64,000 bases of DNA from Tenacibaculum sp. SZ-18 (GCF_002813915.1 NZ_CP019335.1:2463777-2527776); one strand, 5' to 3'; shown: positions 1-9,261, numbered from the stretch's first letter. The notes: a model not told the origin generated them from the letters alone. Program-made: numbers and translations.

Positions 1-1459
1 TTAAATCTTCTAATTTAAACTCCTGAATGTTTTCAACAGATTCTTTCGTTGAAGATTGGATAGCTGTAAATTTTATCCCTCCATCCTCAGAACTTTCTAA
101 TCTTTGATCTTGTGTTAATTTACCAAGTGATACTTTTTTCAACTCACCTGATAAAGCTGTTAATGTTTGAGGAGTTTCGAGTTTTCTCTGAGTACAATTT
201 CCAACTAATATCCTTATCGCTTCTCTACAAACTGTGGCATCTTCTATTCCATTGCAGATTAAATCTATTTTACTTACATACTTCTGTTGTATATCATTTT
301 TAGTATGTTTAATAAACTTATTTTTTCCAATAGTATTAATAGATAAATGTACTTTTTTTCCTTTTATTGATATCTCAACGTCTTCCTTATTTATATCTAT
401 TAAATTCAATTCATAACTATGACTATCCTTCTTTTTTGAAGTTTCAATCTCTCTAAAGATCTTAACAATACAATCTCCTTCTAACTTTTGAATAATGGTT
501 TCTTTACTTGAAACCAACTTTTCTATTTTATTATTTATTAAATCTATTCCAGTATTGGTTGTCAATTGCCCGGGAAGAACGGCTTTAAAGCGTTTTTCAG
601 CCAATGGAATAATATCTTGAAGAACTTTTTGTAACTCTCTAGCATTCTCTACACTTTTACAAATAATTTCAAATTTAGATACATAAGATTTAACCACTCC
701 ATTATTAATAACTTTTATAGCCTTTAAGTTTCTCTTCGCTGGAATAATAACCACAAAATCGCTTCCTTTATTTTTAAAGAGCACTCCCCTTTCATTCATA
801 TTTGAAAGATTAAATTCGTAAGATGTTTTTAAAACCGATTTACTAGTAGACTTAGCGTTTATAAATCGAACACTTGCTGGATAGCTATCCAATACTTCTA
901 AACCTTGTTCTACTTTACTCTTTCCCGACTCTACTGTAAAAATATTCTTGGTCAACCAAGCTAAACGATCCTCGTACCCATTTAGAGATAATCTATTTTC
1001 TGTGATTTTTTTTGCTACAGGAATAAGATTTTTTATGTCATCAACAATTTTCCTAGCATTATCTACATTTGAAGCTAATATGTAAAACGCTTTCGTGTAA
1101 CTAACTTTATCACTATTAATTATTGATTTGATCATTTTCTGATTTTGTTTAGCTATCAACTGAACTTTTATTAAGTCCTTAGATGTTTCATAACGAACTG
1201 TATTTATATCAATATCGGCAAAATTAAACTCATAAGTGATCTCTGTAACTTTTCCTTTTGTAGTTGTTTCTGTTTGAGTGAAATTTGCAACACCAGGTAA
1301 ATCCGAGGTAATAGATAAATCAAATGTTGATTTACTCGTTATTACTTTCTCTAACGAATTAGATAATTCTTCTAGTTTTGTATTAAAGGTTTGGCTTTGG
1401 ATTCCTAAAACTTGAAAATAAGTCAGAAAACAAATGGTTAGATTTATTAAAGTTTTCAT
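1..1459 (-). CDS. secreted tandem-repeat protein of unknown function, C-terminus cut off by window edge
   Basis: Open minus-strand frame of 486 codons from an ATG at 1459 running off the left edge. It starts MKTLINLTICFLTYFQVLG, a plausible Sec signal peptide. The rest is built of about three and a half copies of a roughly 130-150-residue unit. Each unit has a variable start (helical, 'KLEELSNSLEKV'-like), then a YEFNF/YEFNL/YELNL strand followed by a D-I-N or N-M-N segment, then a basic strand region, then a 'Y(T/V)SK' segment and a helix ending near IPLAEK/IPVAKK. Copies lie at about residues 24-160, 160-290 and 295-430, and a fourth begins near 430. I do not recognise the family. The repeats suggest a modular extracellular or periplasmic protein. 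No neighbour clarifies its job; the next gene is a small lipoprotein in the same direction. Confidence 0.85.
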   Translation of the reverse strand, partial: MKTLINLTICFLTYFQVLGIQSQTFNTKLEELSNSLEKVITSKSTFDLSITSDLPGVANFTQTETTTKGKVTEITYEFNFADIDINTVRYETSKDLIKVQLIAKQNQKMIKSIINSDKVSYTKAFYILASNVDNARKIVDDIKNLIPVAKKITENRLSLNGYEDRLAWLTKNIFTVESGKSKVEQGLEVLDSYPASVRFINAKSTSKSVLKTSYEFNLSNMNERGVLFKNKGSDFVVIIPAKRNLKAIKVINNGVVKSYVSKFEIICKSVENARELQKVLQDIIPLAEKRFKAVLPGQLTTNTGIDLINNKIEKLVSSKETIIQKLEGDCIVKIFREIETSKKKDSHSYELNLIDINKEDVEISIKGKKVHLSINTIGKNKFIKHTKNDIQQKYVSKIDLICNGIEDATVCREAIRILVGNCTQRKLETPQTLTALSGELKKVSLGKLTQDQRLESSEDGGIKFTAIQSSTKESVENIQEFKLEDL

Positions 1460-1506
1460 AATTTCATTTTAAACTAAGTTAATTATTTTGAGGTATATAT
1501 AAAAAT

Positions 1507-1533
1507 ATAAACCCTGTTCAAGGCAGGGTTTAT
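1507..1533 (-). terminator. intrinsic terminator after the small lipoprotein gene
   Basis: A 10-bp perfect stem (ATAAACCCTG with its complement, arms 1507-1516 and 1524-1533, 7-nt loop) is followed on the minus strand by an AT-rich run with five T's. It lies 25 bp past the stop of the lipoprotein gene and 48 bp before the start of the repeat protein, so it separates the two. Confidence 0.75.
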
Positions 1534-1557
1534 GATTTTTAATTCAAACATAACATA

Positions 1558-1866
1558 TTAGTTACAAGACAATAACGCTTGTAATTCTCTTAATTGATTG
1601 ACTTGTGCTTGTACTTCTGGACAGTTTTCGGCTTCATTAATAAAAGCGGTTAGAGCGTTATTATAAGCAATACAATTTGCAACTGTTTGATTTCCTGCAT
1701 AGGCTACACTTGTATCCGAAACATCAACAGATAATTGCTCTATTCGTGATGCATTACAATTCCCCGATCCCGAATCTAAATTTTCCTCATCTGAATCTGT
1801 CTCACAAGACATAATAAAAAATGAGCTTACTAATAAAAAACTTAAAAAGTAAATAGCTTTTTTCAT
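1558..1866 (-). CDS. small lipoprotein of unknown function
   Basis: 102 residues. A type II signal peptide ends at a lipobox FIMSC with Cys21, followed by acidic residues (ETDSDEEN), the pattern that sends Bacteroidota lipoproteins to the outer membrane. The mature part is short, largely helical, and holds five further Cys (Cys37 and four spread to the C-terminal end), so disulfides are possible. I know no named family for it. Single-gene unit: a terminator follows it, and a 93-bp gap separates it from the DUF4386 gene upstream. Confidence 0.75.
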   Translation of the reverse strand: MKKAIYFLSFLLVSSFFIMSCETDSDEENLDSGSGNCNASRIEQLSVDVSDTSVAYAGNQTVANCIAYNNALTAFINEAENCPEVQAQVNQLRELQALLSCN

Positions 1867-1959
1867 GATTAAAAAGTTTAATGATTAACTACATGTCAAA
1901 ACTATTTTAAATCATCAATGAATAGAATACCTAGTAATAAGTAATTTAAAATCTGTGTT

Positions 1960-2610
1960 TTAATCACTAGAAAACCCTTTAACGATTAACCAAATTGGCA
2001 TTAATAATTGAACAAACGCCATTGGAAGCATTAAATTCATACTTATACCATAACCGAAGATAGAAGACAACATTTCCGTAAACATTAGTACTGAAGCTGT
2101 AATCCCAACAACTGAAATTAACCTAGGAACTAACTTTGTTGCAAACAAGGTGTAATACAATACGAAAACAGGAAAACAAGATGTTAATAATGACATATAA
2201 TGCGTCCACCAGTGTTTTTCCGAAAATACTTTTTGAAGAGCCTCTAAAGTATCTATATTTTTAATTTCGGAAGAAACCTTACTAAATTCTAATAATGAAA
2301 AAACACTTCCATTATCAATAACAATGGCTATAAAATTCAATAATGTAAAAGCAAAATAAAGCCTAGCCAAACTTGTATTATACTTTGTAAATACAGGAAA
2401 TAATAGAACTGCTATACTGATAGAAAGTATTCCACTAAACATATTTAGCAAAGTGGAAGCTATAAGTTGATTTTGATGAGTTACAGTTTCTTTTAAAAAG
2501 TCATCTGAAAATAATGGTGCTTGTAAAATTTGGTAAACAGTTACTCCAGAAACAAAAATTAAAAGGAATAAAACACCAACTATTCTTGGAATTTTAAAGT
2601 TAGAATTCAT
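1960..2610 (-). CDS. DUF4386-family integral membrane protein
   Basis: 216 residues with about six hydrophobic membrane segments (residues about 10-30, 50-72, 82-105, 135-160, 165-185, 190-212). The order and loops match what I know of the DUF4386 family, whose function is unknown. An extracytoplasmic or cytoplasmic stretch at about 105-135 (SLLEFSKVSSEIKNIDTLEALQ region) is the only large soluble part. The gene stands alone; a 14-bp perfect palindrome lies 12 bp upstream of its start and may be an operator. Confidence 0.7.
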   Translation of the reverse strand: MNSNFKIPRIVGVLFLLIFVSGVTVYQILQAPLFSDDFLKETVTHQNQLIASTLLNMFSGILSISIAVLLFPVFTKYNTSLARLYFAFTLLNFIAIVIDNGSVFSLLEFSKVSSEIKNIDTLEALQKVFSEKHWWTHYMSLLTSCFPVFVLYYTLFATKLVPRLISVVGITASVLMFTEMLSSIFGYGISMNLMLPMAFVQLLMPIWLIVKGFSSD

Positions 2611-2621
2611 AGTTGTTCTTT

Positions 2622-2635
2622 TGGTTAATTAACCA
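2622..2635. promoter_or_regulatory. perfect 14-bp palindrome upstream of the DUF4386 gene
   Basis: TGGTTAATTAACCA is its own reverse complement and sits 12 bp upstream of the ATG at 2610, where a repressor or activator could bind. No T-run follows, and the stem has no loop, so it is not a terminator. Its use as an operator is inference from position and symmetry only. Confidence 0.35.
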
Positions 2636-2677
2636 GAAGACGAACTAAAAATCAAAATGTTACAAAAAAAATAAGGT

Positions 2678-4030
2678 TTACGTTTTTCTTTTGTTTAAAG
2701 GAATAGGACGTTCTTGTTTTACTGTTGGAGTTCCATGTAAATCAAAATCACCAGCATCGTAAATTTTAATATCGATGAATTCACCTAATTTAATGTAGTG
2801 TTCTCTCGCATCAACAATTACATCATTATCAACATCAGGAGAATCAAACTCAGTTCTTCCGTAATAGTATTCTCCATCTTTTCTATCAAATAGACAACGG
2901 AATGTTTTTCCAATTTTTTCTTGATTCAACTCCCAAGAAATTTGGCTTTGAACTTCCATGATTTCATTCACTCTGCGGAATTTTACATCAGTAGGAACAT
3001 CATCTTCTAAGACATAAGCTCCGGTATTTTCTTCATGTGAATATTCAAAAGCACCTAAACGTTCAAATCGCATTTCTTCTACCCAATCCTTTAATTCTTG
3101 AAATTGCTCCTCAGTTTCTCCAGGATAACCAACAATTAACGTTGTACGAATTGCCATATTTGGAACGTACTCTCTAAACTTATGAATTAAGTTTGTAGTT
3201 TTTTCATGAGTAGTACCGCGTTTCATCGACTTTAAAATCTCTGTATTGATATGTTGTAAAGGAATATCTAAATAATTACAAACCTTTGACTCATCTCTCA
3301 TAACATCTAACACATCCATTGGAAACCCACTTGGAAATGCGTAATGTAAACGAATCCATTCAATTCCGTCTACTTTAACTAACTCCTTTAATAAATCTGC
3401 TAAAGCTCTTTTCTTGTAGATATCCAGACCATAATACGTTAGATCTTGAGCAATTAACATGATCTCCTTAATACCAGATTCTGCTAATTTGGTAGCTTCG
3501 ATAACCAACTCTTCAATTGGAGTAGATTTGTGTTTACCTCTCATTAACGGAATTGCACAAAACGAACATGGACGATCACATCCCTCAGCAATTTTCAAAT
3601 AGGCATAATGCTGCGGAGTTGTTGTTAAACGCTCGCCAATTAATTCATGCTTATAATCTGCTTCTAAAACCTTTAATAAGTTTGGTAAATCATGAGTTCC
3701 GAAGTATTGATCTACATTAGTAATTTCACTTTCTAAATCTGGCTTATAACGCTCACTTAAACAACCCGTAACAAAAACCTTATCAACTTCACCAGCTTCT
3801 TTCCGTTGTGCATAATGCAAAATGGTATCTACGCTTTCTTCTTTTGCTTTACCAATAAAACCACAAGTATTTATTACCACGATATTACCATCATCCTCTG
3901 GATCTTCATGAACTACATTTTTACCATTGGCTTTTAATTGTCCCATTAACACTTCACTATCGTAAACGTTTTTTGAACAACCTAATGTTACTACATTGAT
4001 TTTATTTTGCTTTGTAGATTTTGTACGCAT
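2678..4030 (-). CDS. rimO: ribosomal protein S12 methylthiotransferase RimO
   Basis: 450 residues, the normal length. RimO is a radical-SAM enzyme that adds a methylthio group to an Asp of ribosomal protein S12. The N-terminal MTTase domain has the three cluster cysteines Cys18, Cys56 and Cys90; the radical-SAM motif CxxxCxxC is Cys151, Cys155 and Cys158 (EGCDRPCSFCAIP); a TRAM domain forms the last 70 residues. The motif context and the 'LGCSKN' start separate it from MiaB. It is a single-gene unit: 47 bp separates its start from the amidase upstream, and a CAAAATTA (TAATTTTG on the minus strand) at 4051-4058 is a possible -7 box. Confidence 0.96.
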   Translation of the reverse strand: MRTKSTKQNKINVVTLGCSKNVYDSEVLMGQLKANGKNVVHEDPEDDGNIVVINTCGFIGKAKEESVDTILHYAQRKEAGEVDKVFVTGCLSERYKPDLESEITNVDQYFGTHDLPNLLKVLEADYKHELIGERLTTTPQHYAYLKIAEGCDRPCSFCAIPLMRGKHKSTPIEELVIEATKLAESGIKEIMLIAQDLTYYGLDIYKKRALADLLKELVKVDGIEWIRLHYAFPSGFPMDVLDVMRDESKVCNYLDIPLQHINTEILKSMKRGTTHEKTTNLIHKFREYVPNMAIRTTLIVGYPGETEEQFQELKDWVEEMRFERLGAFEYSHEENTGAYVLEDDVPTDVKFRRVNEIMEVQSQISWELNQEKIGKTFRCLFDRKDGEYYYGRTEFDSPDVDNDVIVDAREHYIKLGEFIDIKIYDAGDFDLHGTPTVKQERPIPLNKRKT

Positions 4031-4076
4031 CTATCTGAATTTAAGGAGTGCAAAATTATGATTTATTCGTCATAAA

Positions 4077-5708
4077 TTACTCATAGTCTTTAGGTAATTT
4101 TCTTACTTGAGTTAAGTTTTCAAAGGCTAAACCTAATTCCAGTAATGTAAACTCTGTTTTTGGCTTTCCTATGAATGTTAAACTTATCGGTTCACCTGAA
4201 TCTTTATATCCCATTGGAACAGTAAGATTTGGATATTCAGCAACAGCAGAATACGCTGCATGATAATTATTTATAGAAAGAATTGCATCTAAATTTTTCT
4301 CATCAAAATACTTGAAATATGTCAATCCTTCATTCTTTAAGTTTTGCTTTACAACTTCTAATTGAGCAATAGTAGTGGTATCGTTCACAATACCTTCAAA
4401 TAATTGCTGACCATATGGTGCTCTCATAATAGAATCTTTCAAATTATACTCTATTACATTTTGAACTGAAGATACCGGCATTTTTTTACCTTTTAAATAA
4501 CTTGGCAAATCATGTTTCATATCGATATTAAGTAAGGTTAAGAAACCTGACAAACTTGTTTGTTCAGGAGAAATCTCAATAATATTAGCTCCTGCATTTC
4601 TAATTTTTTCAATAGTACTTTTATAGATTGAATCATTTAATAAAGAAGTTAATACTCCAATATTCTTATCTTTTAATTGACTAGTTTTAAAAAGCTGCTG
4701 ATCGTCCTCCAACGCAAATGACTTTTTATCATTTGAATCTTTTCCTAATAAGGCTTTTAATAAAATATAACTATCCATTACATTCTTTGTCATCGGACCA
4801 GGAGTATCCAAAGTACTTGAAATTGGAACAATACCATCTCTACTTAATAAACCAATTGTCGGTTTCAATCCTACTACTGAATTTTGACTAGATGGTGATG
4901 TAATAGAACCAGCTGTTTCTGTTCCAATGGCTGCTATAGCATAATTTGCGGCCGTGGCTACACCACTACCAGAACTTGAACCACCAGTTTCAAAAACTTT
5001 ACGACCGTAAGGGTTTAAAGTTTGTCCACCAACTGCACTGTATCCTAAAGGACAACCTGAACAAAAGTAGTATGCCCATTCACTTAAATTAACTTTCCCT
5101 AAAATTAGCGCTCCATTCTCTTTAAGTTTACTTACAATAAAAGCATCTTCTGGGTTATTATTCGCTAGAACTTCCGCTCCGGCAGTAGTATTCATTCCTG
5201 TTGTATTGATATTATCTTTCAATAAAATAGGCATACCAAATACTGAGGCATTATCAATATTATTTGTTTTTGCAATACTATCTTTTTTTCTTGCATTCTT
5301 AAGTACTTCTGGATTTAAGCTAATAATTGCATTTAAATATTTCGTAGAGTCACTTTCAAATTTTCTAATTCGATATAAATAAAACAAAGAAAGTTTCTCA
5401 TAAGACAACTTTCCACTCCTAATTGAAAATTGTATTGAAGGAATAGATTGCTCAATAATTAAAGGTTTTAATTTTGAATACTCTTCTTCTGTAAACGTTG
5501 ACAATTCCTTTTGAAATGGTTTGAAAACTTCATTCATATCTAAATATTTAGACTGAATCAATTTGTATTTCATCCTCGGATTTTGATGCTCTTGCTGAGT
5601 GATTAATTCAGCTGTTTCATCATAATTTTTAAAATAATTTTTCTCTTTTACTTCTTTATTACAACCTGAAAGTATTATAGCAATAAGTATAATTGTAACT
5701 TTATTCAC
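4077..5708 (-). CDS. amidase-signature lipoprotein
   Basis: 543 residues. A lipobox (IILSGC, Cys16) makes it an envelope lipoprotein. The amidase-signature domain covers about 95-540: catalytic Lys164 in ILLKDN, the GGSSSGS loop at 242-248 giving the cis-Ser, and the nucleophile region GTETAGSIT with Ser268. The Ser-cisSer-Lys triad is therefore intact. The family hydrolyses amides (peptide, indole or glutamine-like); substrate unknown. Related envelope amidases of Flavobacteriia are often just called amidases. Divergent from the LytTR regulator at 5835. Confidence 0.9.
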   Translation of the reverse strand: MNKVTIILIAIILSGCNKEVKEKNYFKNYDETAELITQQEHQNPRMKYKLIQSKYLDMNEVFKPFQKELSTFTEEEYSKLKPLIIEQSIPSIQFSIRSGKLSYEKLSLFYLYRIRKFESDSTKYLNAIISLNPEVLKNARKKDSIAKTNNIDNASVFGMPILLKDNINTTGMNTTAGAEVLANNNPEDAFIVSKLKENGALILGKVNLSEWAYYFCSGCPLGYSAVGGQTLNPYGRKVFETGGSSSGSGVATAANYAIAAIGTETAGSITSPSSQNSVVGLKPTIGLLSRDGIVPISSTLDTPGPMTKNVMDSYILLKALLGKDSNDKKSFALEDDQQLFKTSQLKDKNIGVLTSLLNDSIYKSTIEKIRNAGANIIEISPEQTSLSGFLTLLNIDMKHDLPSYLKGKKMPVSSVQNVIEYNLKDSIMRAPYGQQLFEGIVNDTTTIAQLEVVKQNLKNEGLTYFKYFDEKNLDAILSINNYHAAYSAVAEYPNLTVPMGYKDSGEPISLTFIGKPKTEFTLLELGLAFENLTQVRKLPKDYE

Positions 5709-5793
5709 GATAAGTAGATTTATTTGATTCCTTGATTATCAAAGATAAAGATTATTAAAAAGACACAAGCACAAGTGAATTGAATTATTCATC

Positions 5794-5801
5794 TATATTT
5801 G
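5794..5801 (+). promoter_or_regulatory. Bacteroidota -7 box upstream of the LytTR gene
   Basis: TATATTTG matches the TAnnTTTG consensus of the Bacteroidota housekeeping sigma factor exactly and ends 33 bp before the ATG at 5835. I see no TTG at the usual -33 spacing, so the upstream element is weak or absent. Confidence 0.5.
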
Positions 5802-5834
5802 TTGACATCCTATTGAAAACTGTTTAAAAAAGAA

Positions 5835-6611
5835 ATGAACACATTAAATCCATCTATAAAACACCATACTTTTGTGGGAATTTTCATAGCTCTTTGGATT
5901 TTTATTTTTACATATTATATACGTCCTTTTGATGGAAAAAACTTTAGTTTCTTTTGGTGGGAATTTTTAGGCATCGGTTTTGCCATTATAGCATTTATGA
6001 GTTATTTTATCGTAAGCATGATACAAGATTCTATTTATAAAAAAATAGATTTATGGAATATTTACCTAGAAATATTATCAATCCTCATTTTTCATTTATT
6101 GAATTTCTTTCTGAGTTACATGTATTACAAAAGTCCATTTTTAAATGGAATTTGGAATTTAAATGAATATGCTTCTGGCATTTTGAAATCCGCTATTATT
6201 TTTACTCCTGTAATCATTTTCGGAAGAAGTTTAACACTTAGATTTTCACCACAAATTGAAACAAAGAATCTCGAAAAATCAGATAATGAAAATATCGATG
6301 TTGATATTATTATTAAAGGAGAATATAAACTAGACATTTTAAAAATTAAAAAGTCAGAACTTGTGTGTGTTTCTAAATCTCAAAATTACGTTGAAGTTTA
6401 TTTTACAGAAAACAACCATTTGAACTCAAAACTAATTAGATCCTCTTTAAAGAAAATTCATGATGAATTCAGTTTTCTAGTTCAAGTTCATCGCTCTCAT
6501 CTTATAAACCCAACTCATTTTAAGTCCTGGAAAAATAATAATACTCTTTCACTTACTCAAATTGAAATACCTGTTTCAAAAACTTATAAAGAGAACATTG
6601 GTTTGCTATAA
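5835..6611 (+). CDS. membrane-anchored LytTR transcription regulator
   Basis: 258 residues. Four membrane segments lie in the N-terminal half (about 12-30, 40-64, 75-98, 115-135); a LytTR DNA-binding domain covers about 160-257, with the usual 'QNYVEVYF' and 'VHRSHLINP' motifs. It has no receiver domain, so it is a one-component regulator that could read a membrane signal directly. It is followed 122 bp later by a serine hydrolase on the same strand, a possible target. It is divergent from the amidase gene. Confidence 0.85.
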   Translation: MNTLNPSIKHHTFVGIFIALWIFIFTYYIRPFDGKNFSFFWWEFLGIGFAIIAFMSYFIVSMIQDSIYKKIDLWNIYLEILSILIFHLLNFFLSYMYYKSPFLNGIWNLNEYASGILKSAIIFTPVIIFGRSLTLRFSPQIETKNLEKSDNENIDVDIIIKGEYKLDILKIKKSELVCVSKSQNYVEVYFTENNHLNSKLIRSSLKKIHDEFSFLVQVHRSHLINPTHFKSWKNNNTLSLTQIEIPVSKTYKENIGLL

Positions 6612-6733
6612 ATTCGCACCTAAAACTAATAGTTTCGCAACTAATTGTTCGTAAAACCAAGAGTCTTATGGTTGTAATAATAAATTTACTCAAAAAATTA
6701 TCATTAAAAACAACCTAAAAATTGCAAGACTAT

Positions 6734-8122
6734 ATGCGAACTATTTTTACCCTTACATTTCTTTTTATTCTTATTCTTTCTAACGCTCAAACCAACTCAG
6801 AAATATCAGAAAAAACGATTAATGAAATAACCGAGTTTATTCAAAATAAAAAAGATTTTTATAACTCACCAAGTATTGCTGTTGCCATTACTGATGAAAC
6901 AAAAACCATATATTTGAAACATTTTGGTGACGCCAAAAAAGGAGATAAATACTTAATTGGCTCTAATTCTAAATCATTCACTGCATTACTAATATTAAAG
7001 TTGCAGGAAGAGGGAAAACTAAATATTCATGATCCCGTCATAAAATACTTACCTTGGTTTAAGTTTAAGAATAAAGTAATTTCAGATCAAATAACCATTG
7101 AAGATTTACTACGTCATACATCTGGACTTTCAACTGAATTGGGAAGAACCTTTAAAACCGACCCAACTTTTAATTATATTGATTTTTATACTTCGAAAAT
7201 AAAAAGTATCGATCTAGAGGATATCTCTGAAAGACGATACAACTATTCTAATGCTAATTACAGAATTCTTGCATATATTATAGAGGAAGTGACTAATCGC
7301 ACATTTAAAGATTGTTTAAACTCTTATATAACCACGCCCTTAGGATTAGTAAATACATCAGCAGATATAAAAACTAAACTAATTAACAGCTATCAATACT
7401 TTTTATATTATCCAATAATTCCATTTGAAACAAATTTACACCCTGACGAAGCCGCTTCAGGATTAATTTCAAGCTCCATAGACAACATGGCAACTTACCT
7501 ACGTCATATTATGAATGCTTATAACAATCATCCAAATACTAAATTATCCAATCATTTAGTAAAACAGTTATTTACCAAGAATGAGAGGAGTAAGTCAAAT
7601 TACGGATTAGGTTGGAAAATAAATAACGATTCAACAGGGCTCTATCATGGTGGTACAAACAAAAGTTTTGAATCTCATATGTACATTTTACCTTCATTAA
7701 AAAAAGCAATTGTAGTATTAATAAATTCAAATCAAGCTCCGGATGTTGAAATTATCAATGGAATCTACGGAATATTAAGTGGAAAAGGATACTATGATAA
7801 ATCGTCATTTGCTTACTACAGACATTTTCCTATTCTTGTTTTACTGCTATGTATTTGCTTTATTTCTCAATTCATAAAATGGCAAAAAAGAAATTTCCAT
7901 ATTTCACTGACTAAAAAGATTCTACCAAATCTTCTACTTCTTATTGGTGTAGTAATTGGATCTTGTATTTTTATTTATATTCCAAAACTTAATGGTGTTT
8001 CCTTAAAAACAGCAACAGAATTTGACCCTACTAGTGGATATAGTATTGTTTTAACTTCATTGTTGATAATCACTAACTCCATTTTAATTTATATTAATGC
8101 GAATCTTATACTAAAGAAGTAA
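6734..8122 (+). CDS. serine beta-lactamase-like hydrolase with C-terminal membrane segments
   Basis: 462 residues from the ATG at 6734; an in-frame TTG at 6722 is less likely, as the ATG begins a clean signal peptide (to SNAQ, about residue 19). The class C beta-lactamase/DD-peptidase fold is shown by S77-x-x-K80, the YSN motif at 171-173 and HGG at 305-307. After the catalytic domain three hydrophobic segments follow (about 358-376, 392-415, 430-455), so it is tethered to the membrane. Members hydrolyse D-amino peptides, esters or lactams; substrate unknown. Likely functionally linked to the LytTR regulator just upstream. Confidence 0.88.
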   Translation: MRTIFTLTFLFILILSNAQTNSEISEKTINEITEFIQNKKDFYNSPSIAVAITDETKTIYLKHFGDAKKGDKYLIGSNSKSFTALLILKLQEEGKLNIHDPVIKYLPWFKFKNKVISDQITIEDLLRHTSGLSTELGRTFKTDPTFNYIDFYTSKIKSIDLEDISERRYNYSNANYRILAYIIEEVTNRTFKDCLNSYITTPLGLVNTSADIKTKLINSYQYFLYYPIIPFETNLHPDEAASGLISSSIDNMATYLRHIMNAYNNHPNTKLSNHLVKQLFTKNERSKSNYGLGWKINNDSTGLYHGGTNKSFESHMYILPSLKKAIVVLINSNQAPDVEIINGIYGILSGKGYYDKSSFAYYRHFPILVLLLCICFISQFIKWQKRNFHISLTKKILPNLLLLIGVVIGSCIFIYIPKLNGVSLKTATEFDPTSGYSIVLTSLLIITNSILIYINANLILKK

Positions 8123-8130
8123 AAACATAA

Positions 8131-8156
8131 AAAAGCTCCTTTAAAAAGGAGCTTTT
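8131..8156. terminator. bidirectional terminator between serine hydrolase and ftsY
   Basis: Stem AAAAGCTCCT (8131-8140) pairs with AGGAGCTTTT (8147-8156), loop of 6 nt. A/T flanks on both sides let it work for the plus-strand hydrolase gene and for ftsY, whose stop is at 8179 on the other strand. Confidence 0.85.
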
Positions 8157-8178
8157 ATTCTATCAAAATTAGTTCCTT

Positions 8179-9132
8179 TTATTTAAAGAAACTATCTACG
8201 AATTCATATTTGTTAAAAACCTGTAAGTCATCGATTCCTTCTCCAACACCAATATATTTTACTGGAATTTGAAACTGATCAGAAATACCAATAACAACTC
8301 CACCTTTTGCGGTTCCATCTAATTTCGTTACCGCTAAAGAAGTAACTTCAGTAGCTTTTGTAAACTGTTTTGCTTGCTCAAAAGCATTCTGTCCAGTAGA
8401 ACCATCTAAAACTAACAATACATCGTGGGGAGCATCTCCGACAACTTTTTGCATTACTCTTTTAATTTTAGAAAGCTCGTTCATCAAATTGACCTTATTG
8501 TGTAAACGGCCTGCAGTATCAATGATGATGACATCTGCATCTTGATTCACTCCAGATTGCAAAGTATCAAACGCAACCGATGCTGGATCTGAACCCATTT
8601 CTTGACGAATAATTGGAACGTCAACTCTATCAGCCCAAACTTGAAGCTGATCAATTGCCGCTGCCCTAAAAGTATCTGCCGCTCCTAATACTACTTTTAA
8701 ACCTCTCTTTTTGAATTGAGATGCCAATTTTCCAATTGTAGTAGTTTTTCCAACTCCATTTACTCCAACAACCATTAAAACATATGGCTTTTTATTCTCA
8801 GGAATGGTAAACTCAGTTTCATTACCAACGTTTGTTTCTGATAATAAACCCGCGATTTCATCACGAAGAATCTGATTCAACTCTTCCGTTCCTAGATATT
8901 TGTCACGTGCGACACGTTCTTCAATTCTATCGATAATTTTCAATGTCGTATCTACTCCAACGTCAGATGATACTAAAACCTCTTCCAAATTATCTAAAAC
9001 ATCATCATCTACTTTAGATTTCCCTGCGACTGCTTTAGATAGTTTTGAGAAAAAACTTTCCTTAGACTTTTCTAATCCTTTATCTAATGTCTCTTTTTTC
9101 TCTTTGGAAAATATTTTTTTAAAAAAACTCAT
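8179..9132 (-). CDS. ftsY: signal recognition particle receptor FtsY
   Basis: 317 residues. FtsY is the membrane receptor for the SRP (Ffh) and a GTPase in cotranslational membrane protein targeting. The lysine-rich amphipathic N-terminus and a short N domain (about 30-110) precede the G domain: P-loop GVNGVGKT at 123-130, DTFRAAAIDQL, DTAGR and TKLDGTAKGG are all present. The acidic A domain seen in E. coli is missing, as usual in this phylum. A terminator upstream (9262-9293) separates it from the ribosomal protein operon; CAAAATTA at 9235-9242 is a possible -7 box of its own. Confidence 0.97.
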   Translation of the reverse strand: MSFFKKIFSKEKKETLDKGLEKSKESFFSKLSKAVAGKSKVDDDVLDNLEEVLVSSDVGVDTTLKIIDRIEERVARDKYLGTEELNQILRDEIAGLLSETNVGNETEFTIPENKKPYVLMVVGVNGVGKTTTIGKLASQFKKRGLKVVLGAADTFRAAAIDQLQVWADRVDVPIIRQEMGSDPASVAFDTLQSGVNQDADVIIIDTAGRLHNKVNLMNELSKIKRVMQKVVGDAPHDVLLVLDGSTGQNAFEQAKQFTKATEVTSLAVTKLDGTAKGGVVIGISDQFQIPVKYIGVGEGIDDLQVFNKYEFVDSFFK

Positions 9133-9261
9133 AATAAGCGATTAATATCTGATTAGTTAGTTGTTAAAAATCATACCATCTCAGCGTTGACAGCCAAAAT
9201 GTCATTAAGAAATAGAATGAATAACATTAACAACCAAAATTACAGTATTTTCACGTATAAA

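Noticed and set aside
112-416. Two plus-strand frames of about 60 residues at the left edge
   Set aside because: They are antisense to the long repeat protein, whose frame runs unbroken for 1,459 bp with a signal peptide.
6722-6733. TTG start for the serine hydrolase
   Set aside because: The ATG at 6734 begins directly with a good signal peptide.
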